A stretch of 64,000 bases of DNA from Camellia lanceoleosa (GCA_025200525.1 CM045770.1:129918200-129982199), one strand, 5' to 3'; counted from the first letter of the stretch, positions 33,169 to 44,450 are shown. Made by a program: numbers and translations. The notes: generated by a model not told the origin, from the sequence alone.

Positions 33169-33682
33169 ATAACCAAAGATTTTCACATGATGAGTTAAAG
33201 AGGCTTTTGCTTCTTTAAAAGTTGTTTGCATGATAAACAAATGCCCTTATGTACTTATAGTACTCATTCTTATTTCTTGATCAATTATGCCAATCGTCCA
33301 GAGTCCATTTGGTTTTAGCATCAGAGCTATTCCAAACTGAGCTAAATTAATTTACCAAAATCAGATCCTCCTCGCCAAATCTATCCCTGATATCTTCTTA
33401 TTTCCACCGGTGGTTCAATTCATTAATCAAATGCTCTCACTCAAAAAATTTGAGCATCACACCACACAATACAATGGTTTTAAAGAAATGCATTTTGGCA
33501 ACCATCGATCAATCAAAAGAGAAATACATTTATCGTTCCCCACTCTATCTACATATGATTGAACTTCTATTATTTCTATCCATATCAAACCATTATGCTC
33601 AAAATACACTGGCTTAAATTCTAATTAGTTATTTGATATTCTAACAAGAGTAGGAAATGAAAAACACACAAAACCAAATTAA
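33169..33682. other. noncoding stretch
   Basis: AT-rich, no recognised feature apart from the right target duplication of the solo LTR at its start. Confidence 0.5.
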
Positions 33683-34097
33683 GGTAAATCATACAAATAG
33701 TCTATGTAGTTTACACAAGGTGTCAATTTGGTTCCTATTATTTTAATTTGCTCGATTTTACCTAGTAATTTAACGGTTTGTGTCATTTTAGTCCAATAAA
33801 TAATGGTTGTTAAGTTTGATGGACAGAAAGCCTGCACAATGTATCAATTTGATCCTTATTATTTTAATTTGCTCGATTTTGATAGGGACAAGGGACCAAA
33901 TTGGCACATTGTGTAAACTATAGGGACCAAATTGACACATTGTGTAAACTTTCCGTCCACCAAACTTAACAACCGTTATTTATTGGATTAAAATGACACA
34001 ATCTGTTAAATTAAGGGGCACAATCAAGCAAATTGAAATAACAGGGACTAAATTGGCATATCGTGTAAACTACATGGACCATTTGCATAATTTATCC
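33683..34097. mobile_element. ~415-bp foldback element (MITE)
   Basis: Almost the whole segment is an inverted repeat. The left side (GGTAAATCATACAAAT...GTAGTTTACAC) pairs with the right side (GTGTAAACTACAT...ATTTGCATAATTTATCC), and inner arms containing GACACA and TTTATTGGA pair too. Phrases such as GGGACCAAATTGGCACATTG recur inside. Flanks share AAATTAA but not a clean target duplication. Confidence 0.75.
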
Positions 34098-34157
34098 AAA
34101 AAAATTAATATGTTGTCGCTTACATTCCATAGCCATCATTGAGATAGAGACAATATT

Positions 34158-34380
34158 TGGGAACGGGTTTTTTTAGTAACATATTGACTTTTTGGCTAAA
34201 ATATAAAGTAAAAAAAAACTAATATGTTTGGGATGACTTTTTGATTTTTTACGAAAATATGTGCAAAAAGTAGAGATAAAAGGGAATTGTTGACTTTTTG
34301 GTATAGGTTGTTAGCTTTTTAATTTTTTTAGTGACTTTTAGACTTTTAGACTAAAAAGTAATGTTGCTAAACGAGACCTA
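34158..34380. mobile_element. MITE of the GACTTTTTG family
   Basis: The left end (GTTTTTTTAGTAACATATTGAC) and the complement of the right end (CGTTTAGCAACATTACTTTT) are similar. The core shares TTTTTTACGAAAATATGTGC with 13715-13740. No target duplication was verified. Confidence 0.45.
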
Positions 34381-35310
34381 ACTCAGATAAGTTCACATCA
34401 CCCTCTATGTTCCTAACTATTTATCATTTGTTGAATTTCATCAAGATATTAATTACCCTGAAAACGTTTACATTGACAAATGCAAAAATACTTTCACAAA
34501 AATTATTTGATGATCAAACAAATGAAGCTTGAGAAAGTACAATATATGAAGGATAACCATTTTTACCTTGACAAATCCATCTCAAATCAATAAAATTGAA
34601 GATGGAAATTTAAATGATTTGAGATGTGATGAGCTGAAACTTAAGCCAAAAAACACTAAACAAATACAAAAGACCTATCATGAAAACAAATTACTCATTT
34701 CTATCAACCATTATCTGTTTGAAAAATATATTTAATTATTTTTTTAAACTAACAAATTCTGTATTTATTTAATGAATAAGAATTTTGGATGATTGAAAAA
34801 ATCAAAAAATTCTCCAAATGCATGATACAATCACACTAAAAAGTTCATTTGAATTATTTAACAAAGATAACCCATTGTTGCTAACATTGAATATATTATT
34901 TGATTGGGCATAAACATATCACTTATGTAATTATTTTCTAATTATTAAAAATATTATATTACATCGTGAGCCTACTTAAATATTAATTAAATTTAAACAA
35001 TAAGATGAAAAAGATATTTCTCAATGCATCATTCATACGTCCAAACAACCAACACATTCCTTATCTTAGGGTTTATTTTCAATATAAAATTCATTAACAG
35101 AGCATCCATATTAAGACAGTATAACTATATACATTGTTTGGCGGTGGGATTTTTGGGTGAGGAAAGGATTTCGCAAGAGAGGGAAGAGCAGAAGACGGGG
35201 AAGAGTAGGAAAGAGGGGTTTTGCAGGTTTGGGTGAGGTGGGAGAGAGTTTTTGGTAGTAGGGTTTTTAGGTGGGTGTGAAGGGTGGTTTTTGGATACTC
35301 CTTCCTTCCA
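34381..35310. other. noncoding AT-rich stretch
   Basis: No gene or repeat family recognised. The short frame at 35024-35236 has no domain. Confidence 0.5.
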
Positions 35311-35319
35311 AACAGACCT

Positions 35320-35523
35320 TTAATGGATCCTCGCTTCGGTGCCTGAAATAGGTAACACTCCAGTCGGGGGTGCCGTAATTAGCACTTCGACGAATAAGCT
35401 AGAAATTGGTTGTGAAAAAATAGAGATGTAGAGAGAGACAGTGAATGATCATGCATACCTTTCTTCTTCCAGTTACCTTCTTTATATAGAGGTTTTGTGT
35501 AGATATTTCTCACATAATCATCA
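35320..35523. repeat. LTR-like fragment, left of nested solo LTR
   Basis: CACTCCAGTCGGGGGTGCC...AGCACTTCGACGAATAAG is related to 6593-6640. It ends in the CATCA target duplication (35519-35523) and probably resumes at 37056, so it was split by the copia LTR. Confidence 0.5.
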
Positions 35524-37060
35524 TGTTAGCCCCAAGGTTACTCAAACTTGAATTTCTATTGATTTTGATTTATGATGAACACTTTATTATTTGAAGTTTT
35601 CAAAATTAACATTTGTACTCCATGATTCTAATTGTTTTGAGAATCTAGAATATTTTGTTTCAAAAACCTTTTAAGTTATCAAAAATATAAGCATTAGCTC
35701 TTGGTTACAAAATCTATCTTTGTCTATCACAGGTCCAAGGATAGACACTAGAATAATCCTCAAAAATGTTAAGTGCTCTAGAACAGAGGGTCAAAACTAG
35801 AAAAGCAAGGGTCGACACTACGGAAAAGCTAGAAAAATAAGTAAGTGTTCCAGATGCAAGGGTCAACACCAACAGCAGCAAGGGTCGACACCAAAAAGCA
35901 GTATACACTCTAGTGGTAAGGGTCGACACCAACAACAGCAAGGGTCGACACCAAAAAGTAGTATACACTCCAGTGGTAAGGGTCGACACCAACAGCAGCA
36001 AGGGTCGACACCAGGAACACATGGAACATAACTCAGGAAAGAAAAATCAGAGCAAAGGGTCGACACTCGACTTGTAGGGGTCGACACCTTTATGTCTGGG
36101 TTGAACAAAACCTAGCCGCCATCTTCTAACTCAAAGAGGGTATCTGTGACATCATTCTTAGACATTTATTATTCTAATCAAAAGGAACTTTGGGATAATA
36201 TTTTCTGACAAAATGAAGGGAACATTCTCCACTCACACCTCTCCTAAGATCAGAAAAAGGAAAGAACATGGAGACAACATTATATCCCTCCACCATTATC
36301 TTATCTTCTAAGCATGGGCATCACTTCCTTTGAGGAAGCTCCATCTCCAATGGTCAGAAAACAGCCTGTACCAAACATTCTCCACTCACAACAGCTGGAA
36401 ACGTTTTTCCTTGCCCAGCTCCAACAGATTGTTTACCCACGTGGGTATGTCTCTTTTTCAAAGACTTGAGTCGGATGAAAGTTATAAATCGGGAATATTT
36501 TCCAGATTTGCACATCATCACATCCAACCGCAACTACACCAAACATACTGAGCATCATTTTCATATATGTGATTTGACTTGTGTTCTCCTATTTTCAGAT
36601 TTAAACAAGTCCAAAATTTCGTGTGAGCTTACACTTTCATAATCCACCTTTTGAGAGATAGTTTTTGTAAAAGAGGACAGTTGAACCTCTTCTTCTAGAT
36701 TCTTAGTTTCTGAGTGAAACATTTGTCAAGTGAGGCGTTTTGTTGGGTGAGTTCCTCAACAGATTGAAGTAAGTCCTTTTGTAAAAGAAAACCTCAAGTT
36801 GGAAGAGCTTGGTGGTGCTTTGATTCATAGTGAAGAAATTCTCAATGAGGATTCTTGAGGAGTGGACATAGGCCGGTGAGCCAAACCACTATAAATCTCT
36901 GTGTTAAGTCCTTCTATCATTTTCTCTTAAATTTCTGTTAATCCTTTGGTTATCTACTGCATTTGCGTACATAAAGATCTTTTGAACTTTAGTTTTGGTT
37001 AAATTTTTTAATAACCCAATTCACCCCTCCTCTTGGGTTGCCTTCTTGTTTAACACATCA
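35519..37060 (+). mobile_element. solo copia LTR with perfect 5-bp TSD
   Basis: 35524-37055 (1532 bp) starts TGTTAGCCCC and ends TTGTTTAACA. CATCA lies immediately outside at both ends (35519-35523, 37056-37060). Near the right end, CCCAATTCACCCCTCCTCTT is a phrase typical of the ends of Tork/SIRE/Angela-type copia LTRs. No internal coding region is present, so this is a solo LTR. It holds the GGGTCGACAC minisatellite. Confidence 0.85.
35858..36015. repeat. 60-bp minisatellite with GGGTCGACACC motif
   Basis: About 2.6 units of 60 bp, each with two GGGTCGACACC copies, sit inside the solo copia LTR. Further single copies occur near 35808, 36056 and 36076. The 60-bp period keeps minus-strand frames open, producing spurious Cys/Arg/Pro ORFs. 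Confidence 0.9.
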
Positions 37061-37739
37061 CAATGTCAGGGCTCATCTCCCTATTACACCTCTGGAAAGA
37101 GATAGCTTGGGCCCACTTTGATTGGGATAGTCTGTCAAATTTCTTCTGAAGCTTGAGATGAATGTTCTTTAATTCTCAGTACTACCCACTTGGCGTGTCA
37201 CCTAGTTGGCGAAGGGGTTACTCGACATCAAATCTCTATAATTAGTGGGCCTGGTTGACAACAGGCATGGTTGGACTTGGGCCCATCAGTGATTGTCCTA
37301 GGAGTACTCTGTTTGCCGAATTTTTATACTCGGCTCACACAATTGTCCCCCGAGCTCCTGGTCATCTTGAGTATCGAGTGGCTTGCATGCTCGGCTCGCA
37401 CTTAACTACTCATTTAGCTGATCTTCCTGGCACGTGGGCTGCTTTCATTGCACCTCGAGGTTTGGGTGTGTGATGGATACTCCGCTCTCTGGCACGACTG
37501 ATGGAATCCCACAAAAGATATATATACTTCATGCCTCTTCAGGCTTCTTTTTCATACCCTTCATTTAGTGCACTTTCAAAAAATACTTGTCAACGCCCTT
37601 TCACTTCTAGAAAACCCTAACTTTTCTGCAATTTTTTGTCTCCATCTTCTTCATTAAAGTTGCTTCTATAAGTCTTCTGAGCCATTTTTTTTCCTGATTT
37701 CTATATCGCATTTTTTATTTTGCCTTTTCTTTTCTTTGA
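37061..37739 (+). other. LTR/leader-like sequence before gypsy-type fragment
   Basis: Mixed-composition text with TTGGCG, GGGCCCA and CTCGGC phrases leads to a TATA-like AGATATATATAC near 37518 and a C/T-rich leader. It is plausibly the rest of the LTR and 5' leader of the element that carries the 37742-38044 coding fragment. Confidence 0.4.
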
Positions 37740-37741
37740 GT

Positions 37742-38044
37742 TTTTGTTCGTGAGTTGTTGTGGCGAATCACTTGAAGGAGCTTTTGTCTGAGTCAAAACT
37801 TGTTTTCTTTCGTCACCACTTCGAGATCCCAGACGATGTTCAATTAGAACTCATTGGGGATGGGGTTGTCGATCTTGAAATGGCCAACGCGAGCACCATT
37901 GCTTTGCCGCTTTTGGCCATCATTGAGGAGGGAGTTCGCTTTCCCCTTCATCCTCTGCTTCAAACTACTTTTCGTCACTGGGGTTTAATTCCTTCCCAAC
38001 CAAAGGTCAACTACTCTTTTATGCCTTGTGATTTCACTTACTGA
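37742..38044 (+). pseudogene. putative gypsy-type transposon protein fragment (PF04195-like)
   Basis: About 95 codons read FRHHFEIPDDVQLELIGD, then GVRFPLHPLLQTTFRHWGLIPSQ. The pattern (IP-x-DV...FPLHP...LGL-x-PSQL) is that of the N-terminal domain of plant gypsy-type transposon proteins (Transposase_28, PF04195). There is no Met in the natural position: the first codon is GTG within a longer upstream frame. It ends at TGA 38042-38044. I call the family from memory of the motif; no downstream domains are present. Confidence 0.6.
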
Positions 38045-38293
38045 TAAATTAGTATTCTTATCTTCACTAATGGATTTACACAACTTGCGATGTGCTTACT
38101 GTCATTTAATTTGTCCATTTCTTCCGTGCTTCATAATTTTTTGGTGACATGATTGGCACTGTTGGTGTTTTGAGTAGGCGTGCTTTTCTTTTGTTTTTAT
38201 TTCTTCTTTGTATTCAATTCAATGGTAGGAATGTGGATACCATTTTTTGCCGTTGGTGATAGTATCACATGATTGGTTTCAATTCTCTTACGC

Positions 38294-38440
38294 TGTGTTT
38301 GGTTGGGGGATTTGGAAAGGGAAAGGGAAGGGGGAAAGGTGTGTGAAACTAGGTGAAACGTAAATATATTTTATTCACATTTCACCTACCTTTTCCATTT
38401 CCCTTTTCAAATCCCTCATCAAATCCCTCAACCAAACACA
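38294..38440. mobile_element. 147-bp MITE with TGTGTTTGGTTG ends
   Basis: The ends TGTGTTTGGTTGGGGGATTTG and complementary TGTGTTTGGTTGAGGGATTTG are nearly identical, and internal arms (GGGAAAGGG / CCCTTTTCC; AGGTGAAAC / TTTCACCT) continue the hairpin. No clean target duplication was found. Confidence 0.8.
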
Positions 38441-38444
38441 TCAT

Positions 38445-39877
38445 TAAGGAGCTTGAACAATCCCTTTATTACCCATCTCTCCTTGCCTATGGTAAAGGAA
38501 GTATAAAATAAAATCTCTCGATGGAATTTTTTCTTGTTTGTAGTTGTGTTTATGTGATTTAAAACAATCTTTGGACTCAGATATGAATGCTTGGGCATGC
38601 CAAGTGGAGAGAACCTCTTGGTTCTTTGCTTGCCTCAATGAAGAGGACTTAAAACGTGTTAGAATGTAAAGGGAACAAAGACAAATGTTGTAAGTAGAAG
38701 AAAATTGAATTACATTCAAAATGATCAAGAATGCATTCAAAATTGAAATGCAGTCTAAAATATGCAGAGACGTTAATGCTTTCTCATAACACTGTATTGT
38801 CCTCCCCTTGAATGAATTTAATCCATTAGATGTTTAGAGTCATGATTATAGTTTTTAACCTTTATCATTCGAATCTTATTTTTGAGAAAACGTGTTATGA
38901 GTTTGACAGCAAAGGTGCTTAACTAGTGGCCATTTTTGTGTATGAAAACTGGGCACAAATGCATATGGTTCATAAGTTTGTCGCAGATGATTAGGTGATT
39001 CTTTTGGCTTTGGAAAGTTTTGTTTGTTCTGTTGTGGTAAGAAACACATTTTCTTCCTTTCTTATGCTTCTTACATGTTGCTTGTCTTCATTTAAAAATA
39101 TATATATATATATCTTTGGGTATATATATTTATCCTTTCTCTTAAAAAAAAAAATTGTGTTTTGTTTTCCTTATTTTCCTTGTCCTTGGTACATTTATTT
39201 GACTATTTTTGAGTTTACTAGACAAATCTAATTAATTTTTCCTTTTTAATGTATGCCTTTGACCATAGTCACAATAAGCAATTTGTTAATAATACTCATC
39301 TCTATTTGTTCTATAATTTGTGCATGATATTCTCTCTCTCTTTTTTTTTCCTTTTTTTTAATTAGGTATAGTTATGTTATGGTTTTATAGATTTTCTAAA
39401 TTTGTTGATTTTGAGTTTGTGTTCCTTGTGATTGATTTTTTGTTTGATTACTCATGGTTTGGGTTTATAATGGCCATTCACCCAAAAAAAGGGTTCATAA
39501 TGGCCTGGTTAAGTGCAAGGATTTCAAATGCAACGATGTAATCATAGTGGCATGGCATTTGTTTTTTTTTCTCTCTCTTTGGTGTGTGAGTGGTTCTACA
39601 ATCATAGCTACATGTCTAAGACTAGATGGAAGGTGTTTTGTTCTTTGTCATGGCTCATGCATGATGCTCTTCAGTAGTTGAGTGGCTTGGATGATAAGGA
39701 TGACTGCTTCATTCACTACCTTGTTTTAACCCTTGTTTAGTGGCTCTCTCTCCAATTCTTCCTTGTTTTGTACACATCTTTAAAGTGTCCATTGTCAGTC
39801 TTACATCTTATGTTCCAATATCTTCTTCTCTATATGGGAAATATATTATTTCTTATTCATGTTCTGGTCTATGTCAG
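38445..39877. other. noncoding or intronic stretch
   Basis: AT-rich, with an (AT)n run near 39099-39114. It may contain introns of the VWA/ITIH-like locus that begins at 39878, but upstream exons of that gene (VIT domain, metal-site DxSxS of the VWA domain) were not found. Confidence 0.5.
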
Positions 39878-41888
39878 GCACTAGAGATGTTGGAAAAAAC
39901 TAGTGATTCAATTCCTCTCATTTTCCTTATTACTGATGAGGCAATTGAAGATGAAAGACACATTCGCAATGCTGTGAAAAGTCACTTCGCAAATAGAAGA
40001 AGGTCAATTTATGCTCGAATTTGCACTTTTGGAATAGGTGAGGAGTTGGTGTTTTGGTTCTGTTATTATTGTTGGAGTAGTCTTTTAGTTTTTAATTTCA
40101 TTAATGTTTTGATATATTTGCAATTTAATCATTTGAGACTAGCTTAACTTCATGTGTAATTTATTCTTGCCTATCATCAATCCTAACTATTGCATTTTAG
40201 TTTGAATAATTGGACTCTGAAATTTTGCATTTTTCTGTCTTTTCGGATATCCAGCTGATGTAATTGTGTGAACTACTTTTCCAAGTTCATATTGTAATCA
40301 TTACTTCTTGCAAATGCTGGCACAAATTGGGAGGGGCTATTATGATGCTACATTTGAGTTCTGTTATTATGCTAAGTGATTTATTTCACTTGTTTTCATT
40401 ACATGAGACATTTGTTTTTTACTATTGCATCTTACATGAAAATTAGTGGGACTATTTTTTGTTAATGATTGAAACAAAAAATATTATTTGGAGCTTACTT
40501 GAACCTATCAAATATGTTAGTCGATGCTCTCATCCAAGAACAATGGGTTGGTATTTACTTCTTAGAAGTTGGAGACATAGAGAACTCTTGTGCAAAATCA
40601 CAATTCTAAAGCAATAGAGCCTAACTAACTTGAGACATTTTTAGTCTTCAACAAAATTGGACTGTTAACATATTTAGTTTTCAAATTTCAATTATGCTCC
40701 AATGATCAGAGAGTCATTACTCTGGGTCTAATTTCAGCTTCTTGCTTTTATTTTTAATGTTCAATTTCTCAGATTCAGTTAACTTTCAAATACAAAGGCT
40801 ATTCAACACCGCTTCATCTGACATTCTTGTAAATATTACGATTGATGTATTGGAATGTCTAGATTTACTTGAAGTACACTGATTATTACAAGATTTTATT
40901 TTTTATTTATGCTCATGATGTTTGGGAGTATGTATCAATGCCATAAGATATTCATATGGAAACTAGGATTCAAAATTATCATATCAATTTCCTAGTCTTT
41001 TATATAGACAACTTTCTTGCTTAGAGTCATGTTATTTTTGCCTCATATCTGATGGGGTACTTCTATTTGGTGATAACAAAGAGGATAATTGATCTAATGC
41101 AGATCTGGGATTTATGGCGTCAAAACCTGATGTTGACAAAAAATCATTGTTTAAGGAAAATCATAGCGAATATTTTATGCTTTAATGTCCCTTAACAATA
41201 GTTTATACATGTCTATGCAGTTGTATTCGCTCGAAATACTATATTCTAAACTAGCCAATTGTGAATTTACTGACATGGCATTCATTGTTCTCATCTATTC
41301 TCACTTGTTCAACTTAATCTATGACACTTTTATTTCTGTGTTCGTCACTGCAGTTATACCCAAATCTTATCCCAGACCATTCCTTTGGAAGTCCATTGAT
41401 TGTGTCAGGTAGATACAATGGAAATTTTCCTTATTCTGTAAAAGCAAGTGGACTCTTGCTGGATATGAGCAATTTTACTATGGAGTTAGAAGTGCAAAAA
41501 TTGAAGGGCATACCTCTTGACAGAGTAATTTTTCCGCTTAGTTTTCATTTGAACCTTTTACAAAACTGAGCTATGTAACTTAGTTTTACGATGACTATAT
41601 TTTATCTGAGTCATAATCATTTTACACAAACCATTTTAACATCATTTGAATTTTTTTTTATGGCTTCGGTCTTGAATTTGGTTTATTAAATAAACAAATT
41701 AAGTAAAAAATAAAACAAAATAAAATTACAAAAACATAAATGTTGCGCACAAATGGAAATTTGTTTTAGTAGTGCACTTTGTTTTCTTTGATTCTTGCCT
41801 TTCTTTGTAGGCATTTGCAAGGAGACAAATTGATATTCTCACAGCTCATCATGCATGGTTATTGAAAAATAAACAACTAGAGGTGAAG
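39878..41888 (+). pseudogene. VWA / inter-alpha-trypsin-inhibitor heavy-chain-like gene fragment
   Basis: Five exon-like blocks in order and on one strand: 39878-40037 (ALEMLEKT, IPLIFLITDEAIEDERHI, ICTFGIG), about 40290-40366 (YCNHYFLQMLAQIGRGYYDA), 40773-40873 (FQIQRLFNTASSDILVNITI), 41354-41524 (FGSPLIVSGRYNGNF, VKASGLLLDM, KGIPLDR) and 41811-41888 (AFARRQIDILTAHHAWL). Four have AG acceptors and GT donors at the right places; the second lacks a usable acceptor and continues into a stop. The order matches the C-terminal half of the VWA domain and the following region of plant ITIH-like proteins. N-terminal exons and everything after the HAWL exon are missing. It is a gene fragment, probably dead; the function of plant members is poorly known. 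Confidence 0.78.
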
Positions 41889-42688
41889 GTTTGTTTCTGG
41901 ACGCCACTTAAAGTTGGTTTGTATTTGTTTCTCTTTTTTAAGTGCAAGGATTTCAAATGTAACCATGTTCCTTTGTGTTTGTTTATATATGGAGTGGGGT
42001 CCTTAGAGCTTGCTGTTAATCTGAAGCCAGACCTTGTTCCCTTACTTTCAACATTATATCATGTCAATTTTCCTTTTATTTACTTTATTAATTTCTTTGG
42101 ACGATCTATTCTTACTAGTTGTTGATTGTGATTGTGTTTTTGTTTCATCAAATGCAAGTGAATTATATGTGAATTTCTCGTGTATCCTCCTATACTATTT
42201 TTTGTAATTCTTGGCACCATTGTATTCTACTTTTTCTAACCTCTTGGCAGTTATTTCTTGTGTATACATTTCTCTGTGCATCTATAAGAACCTTAGGTGT
42301 TTATAGTTTTTGATACTTTGAAGCTTTATAAGTTTTCCTCCATTTTTATCTTTGTGATTAACATTTGCCTCTGCCTCTATTTTTCTCTCTGGTTATTTCT
42401 GTAACAAAGTGCAGTTTAAGTGAACAACTTTCTTCTTTTGCTTGACTTGAGTATGTATATTGTTATATTTAAAATTCCAACTACCTCTACTATGAATTTG
42501 GTGACTATAGTGTTTGGAAGCACATTAACTTCTTGTTCAATTTTGCTACATCAGTTTTACTTCATGATTGTCAATCTCACAACATGCATTTCCATGTTCC
42601 CCTAAGTTCAAAAAAAGTCTATAAATGAATGATAGCAAGTTGACAATAGTTTTACTTCATGATTGTACTAGTTAGAAATGTAATGGCC
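41889..42688. other. noncoding stretch
   Basis: T-rich, intron-like sequence with no further exon of the VWA/ITIH-like gene recognised. The frames at 41862-42125 and 42420-42605 are artefacts of T-rich composition. Confidence 0.5.
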
Positions 42689-43218
42689 AGGAAAATAAGT
42701 GTTACTCTAGATGTCTTCAGGATTTGTGAGAATAATGGCTGATAACTATGGTTTAACAAGGAGGAAAGAAGAGTAAGAAATGGAATAAATAAAAAATCGT
42801 GTGTGGATGGGGAAGAAACACTAGAAGCCTGAAATATTTTGACTTACACGATCTCAATTGGTGCAATCTGGATCTTGGTTAAGCAGTTAGTGTCAACAGT
42901 AAAAAATTAGGATAAGAATCCTTAAGATACTGATATTGTTCAGACCTCATGCTTTATTGTTGCCTAGAGATTCTGTGATTTATTATAACAATCTGAATGT
43001 TTTACCCTTTCTTAATCAGTTTCATAACCTAAATGCAAGTTTTGGATTTTGCTATGTTCCCAAAACCAAAAATTGATCTACCAATATTCTGTGCCAACTT
43101 TTTCAGCATTGCTAGCATGAACATAGTTGTGTTGTAAGCTATCTTTTTCACTTTCTTTTAAACAAACTTGTGAGAGCAAGTGGCGTGTTGATAGGACGTA
43201 CGGTTAGAGATTTAGACA
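42689..43218 (+). repeat. direct duplication, copy 1
   Basis: Starts AGGAAAATAAGTGTTACTC and is about 95% similar to 43625-44160 by eye, in the same orientation and 936 bp apart. No coding content. Confidence 0.9.
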
Positions 43219-43370
43219 AAAAAATGTGACAGAAAATGGAAAAAATGGGCTGGTTGGGGGAAAAAATTGGAAACAGCCCCCAAACAGCCCCAAGATCATA
43301 ATGGTCATCTTGGCTTAGATTAAACAAACTTGTGAGAGCAAGCGACATGTTGATGGATGTGTCCCACACT
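43160..43370. repeat. ~163-bp repeat units, first group
   Basis: The phrase AACAAACTTGTGAGAGCAAG recurs at 43161 and 43323, separated by text ending CCCCAAGATCATAATGGTCA. The same unit occurs three more times from 44096. Confidence 0.85.
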
Positions 43371-43379
43371 TGAAGAAGT

Positions 43380-43624
43380 ACATCGAATTTTGGAGATATC
43401 CCGTAATGTCCTTTTTGTACCTAGAGAAGGACGACCTCGAGAGAGCAGACGACCAGTAGAGTAGGTGCTCCATATCGTTCCTGCTGCGTAGGTATAAGGT
43501 AATTCACAGTGCTAGCAGATCAGAAGTACGGAAGTCGGCCCTCACCCTTCTCTAATAGGGGGCAGGGCCCGAGATGGATTCTATATAATAAGGAAGGGAA
43601 TCGCTTTGATTGATTGCTTGCGAC
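43380..43624. other. GC-richer organelle-like insert
   Basis: Roughly 43437-43624 is near 50% GC, unlike its AT-rich surroundings, and lacks transposon features. Wording such as AGGGGGCAGGGCCCGAGATG and CGTTCCTGCTGCGTAGG looks like plant mitochondrial DNA to me, but I cannot run a search. It sits exactly between the two duplicated blocks. Confidence 0.35.
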
Positions 43625-44160
43625 AGGAAAATAAGTGTTACTCTAGATGTCTTCAGGATTTGTGAGAATAATGGCTAATAACTATGGTTTAACAAGGACG
43701 AAAGAAGAGTAAGAAGTGGAATAAATACAAAATGGTGCGTGGGTGGGAAAGAAACACTAGAAGCCTAAATTTTTTGACTTGCACGATCTCAATTGGTACA
43801 ATCTGGATCTTGGTTAAGCAGTTAGTGTCAACAATAAAAAATCAGGATAAGAATCCTTGAGATACTGATACTGTTCAAATCTCGTGCTTTATTGTTGCTT
43901 AGAGATTCTGTGATTTATTATAACAATCTGAATGTTTTACCCTTTCCTAATCAGTTTCCATAAACTAAATGCAAGTTTTGGATTTCGCTATGTTCCCAAA
44001 ACCAAAATTTGATCTACCAATATTCTGTGCCAACTTTTTCAGCATTGCTAGCATGAACATAGTTGTGTTGTAAGCTATCTTTTTCATTTTCTTTTAAACA
44101 AACTTGTGAGAGCAAGTGACGCGTCGATAGGACGTACGGTTAGAGATTTAGACAAAAAAA
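43625..44160 (+). repeat. direct duplication, copy 2
   Basis: Second copy of 42689-43218, with scattered substitutions and small indels. Confidence 0.9.
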
Positions 44161-44450
44161 AATGCGACAGAAAAAGGCAAAAAGGGTCATTTGAAGGCGG
44201 AAATTGGAAATGGCCCTCCAAATAGCCCCAAGATCATAACGGTTATCTCGGTCTAAATTAAACAAACTTGTGAGAGCAAGCAGCATGTTGATAGGATGCA
44301 CAATGGGAGATTTAGACAAAAAAAAAAAAAGAAAAAAAAAAGTGAGAAAAGCCGAAAACGGGCCGTTTGGGTGCGAAAATTGGAAATAGCCACCAAAATC
44401 ATAATGGTCACCTTGTCTTATATTAAACAAACTTGTAAGAGCAAGTGATG
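44096..44450. repeat. ~163-bp repeat units, second group
   Basis: AACAAACTTGTGAGAGCAAG-type starts at about 44097, 44261 and 44425, with A-rich interior tracts (44320-44341). Minus-strand open frames here (SLTVRPIN, LALTSLF) come from the repeat. Confidence 0.85.

Larger units (their letters stand above)
29210..33173 (-). mobile_element. solo LTR of a Tat-type gypsy element
   Basis: 29215-33168 (3954 bp) starts TGTAGATGCG and ends GGGGTGTCTACA, giving TG...CA termini, flanked by ATAAT and ATAAC (one mismatch). Long parts are near-identical to 48373-53020, the 3' LTR of the gypsy element at the right. Orientation is taken from that element: LTR sense is the minus strand. There is no pol, primer site or second LTR, so unequal recombination probably left a solo LTR. 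Short open frames within (for example 30366-30773) have no domain support. Confidence 0.85.

Noticed and set aside
33672..34110. Target duplication AAATTAA around the foldback element
   Set aside because: The shared bases are offset from the inverted-repeat ends and A-rich, so the match may be chance.
35714..36108. Cys/Leu-rich minus-strand frames
   Set aside because: Generated by the 60-bp repeat inside the copia LTR.
43148..44430. Two similar minus-strand frames (SLTVRPIN, LALTSLF repeats)
   Set aside because: They come from the 163-bp repeat units; similarity reflects DNA duplication, not a gene family.
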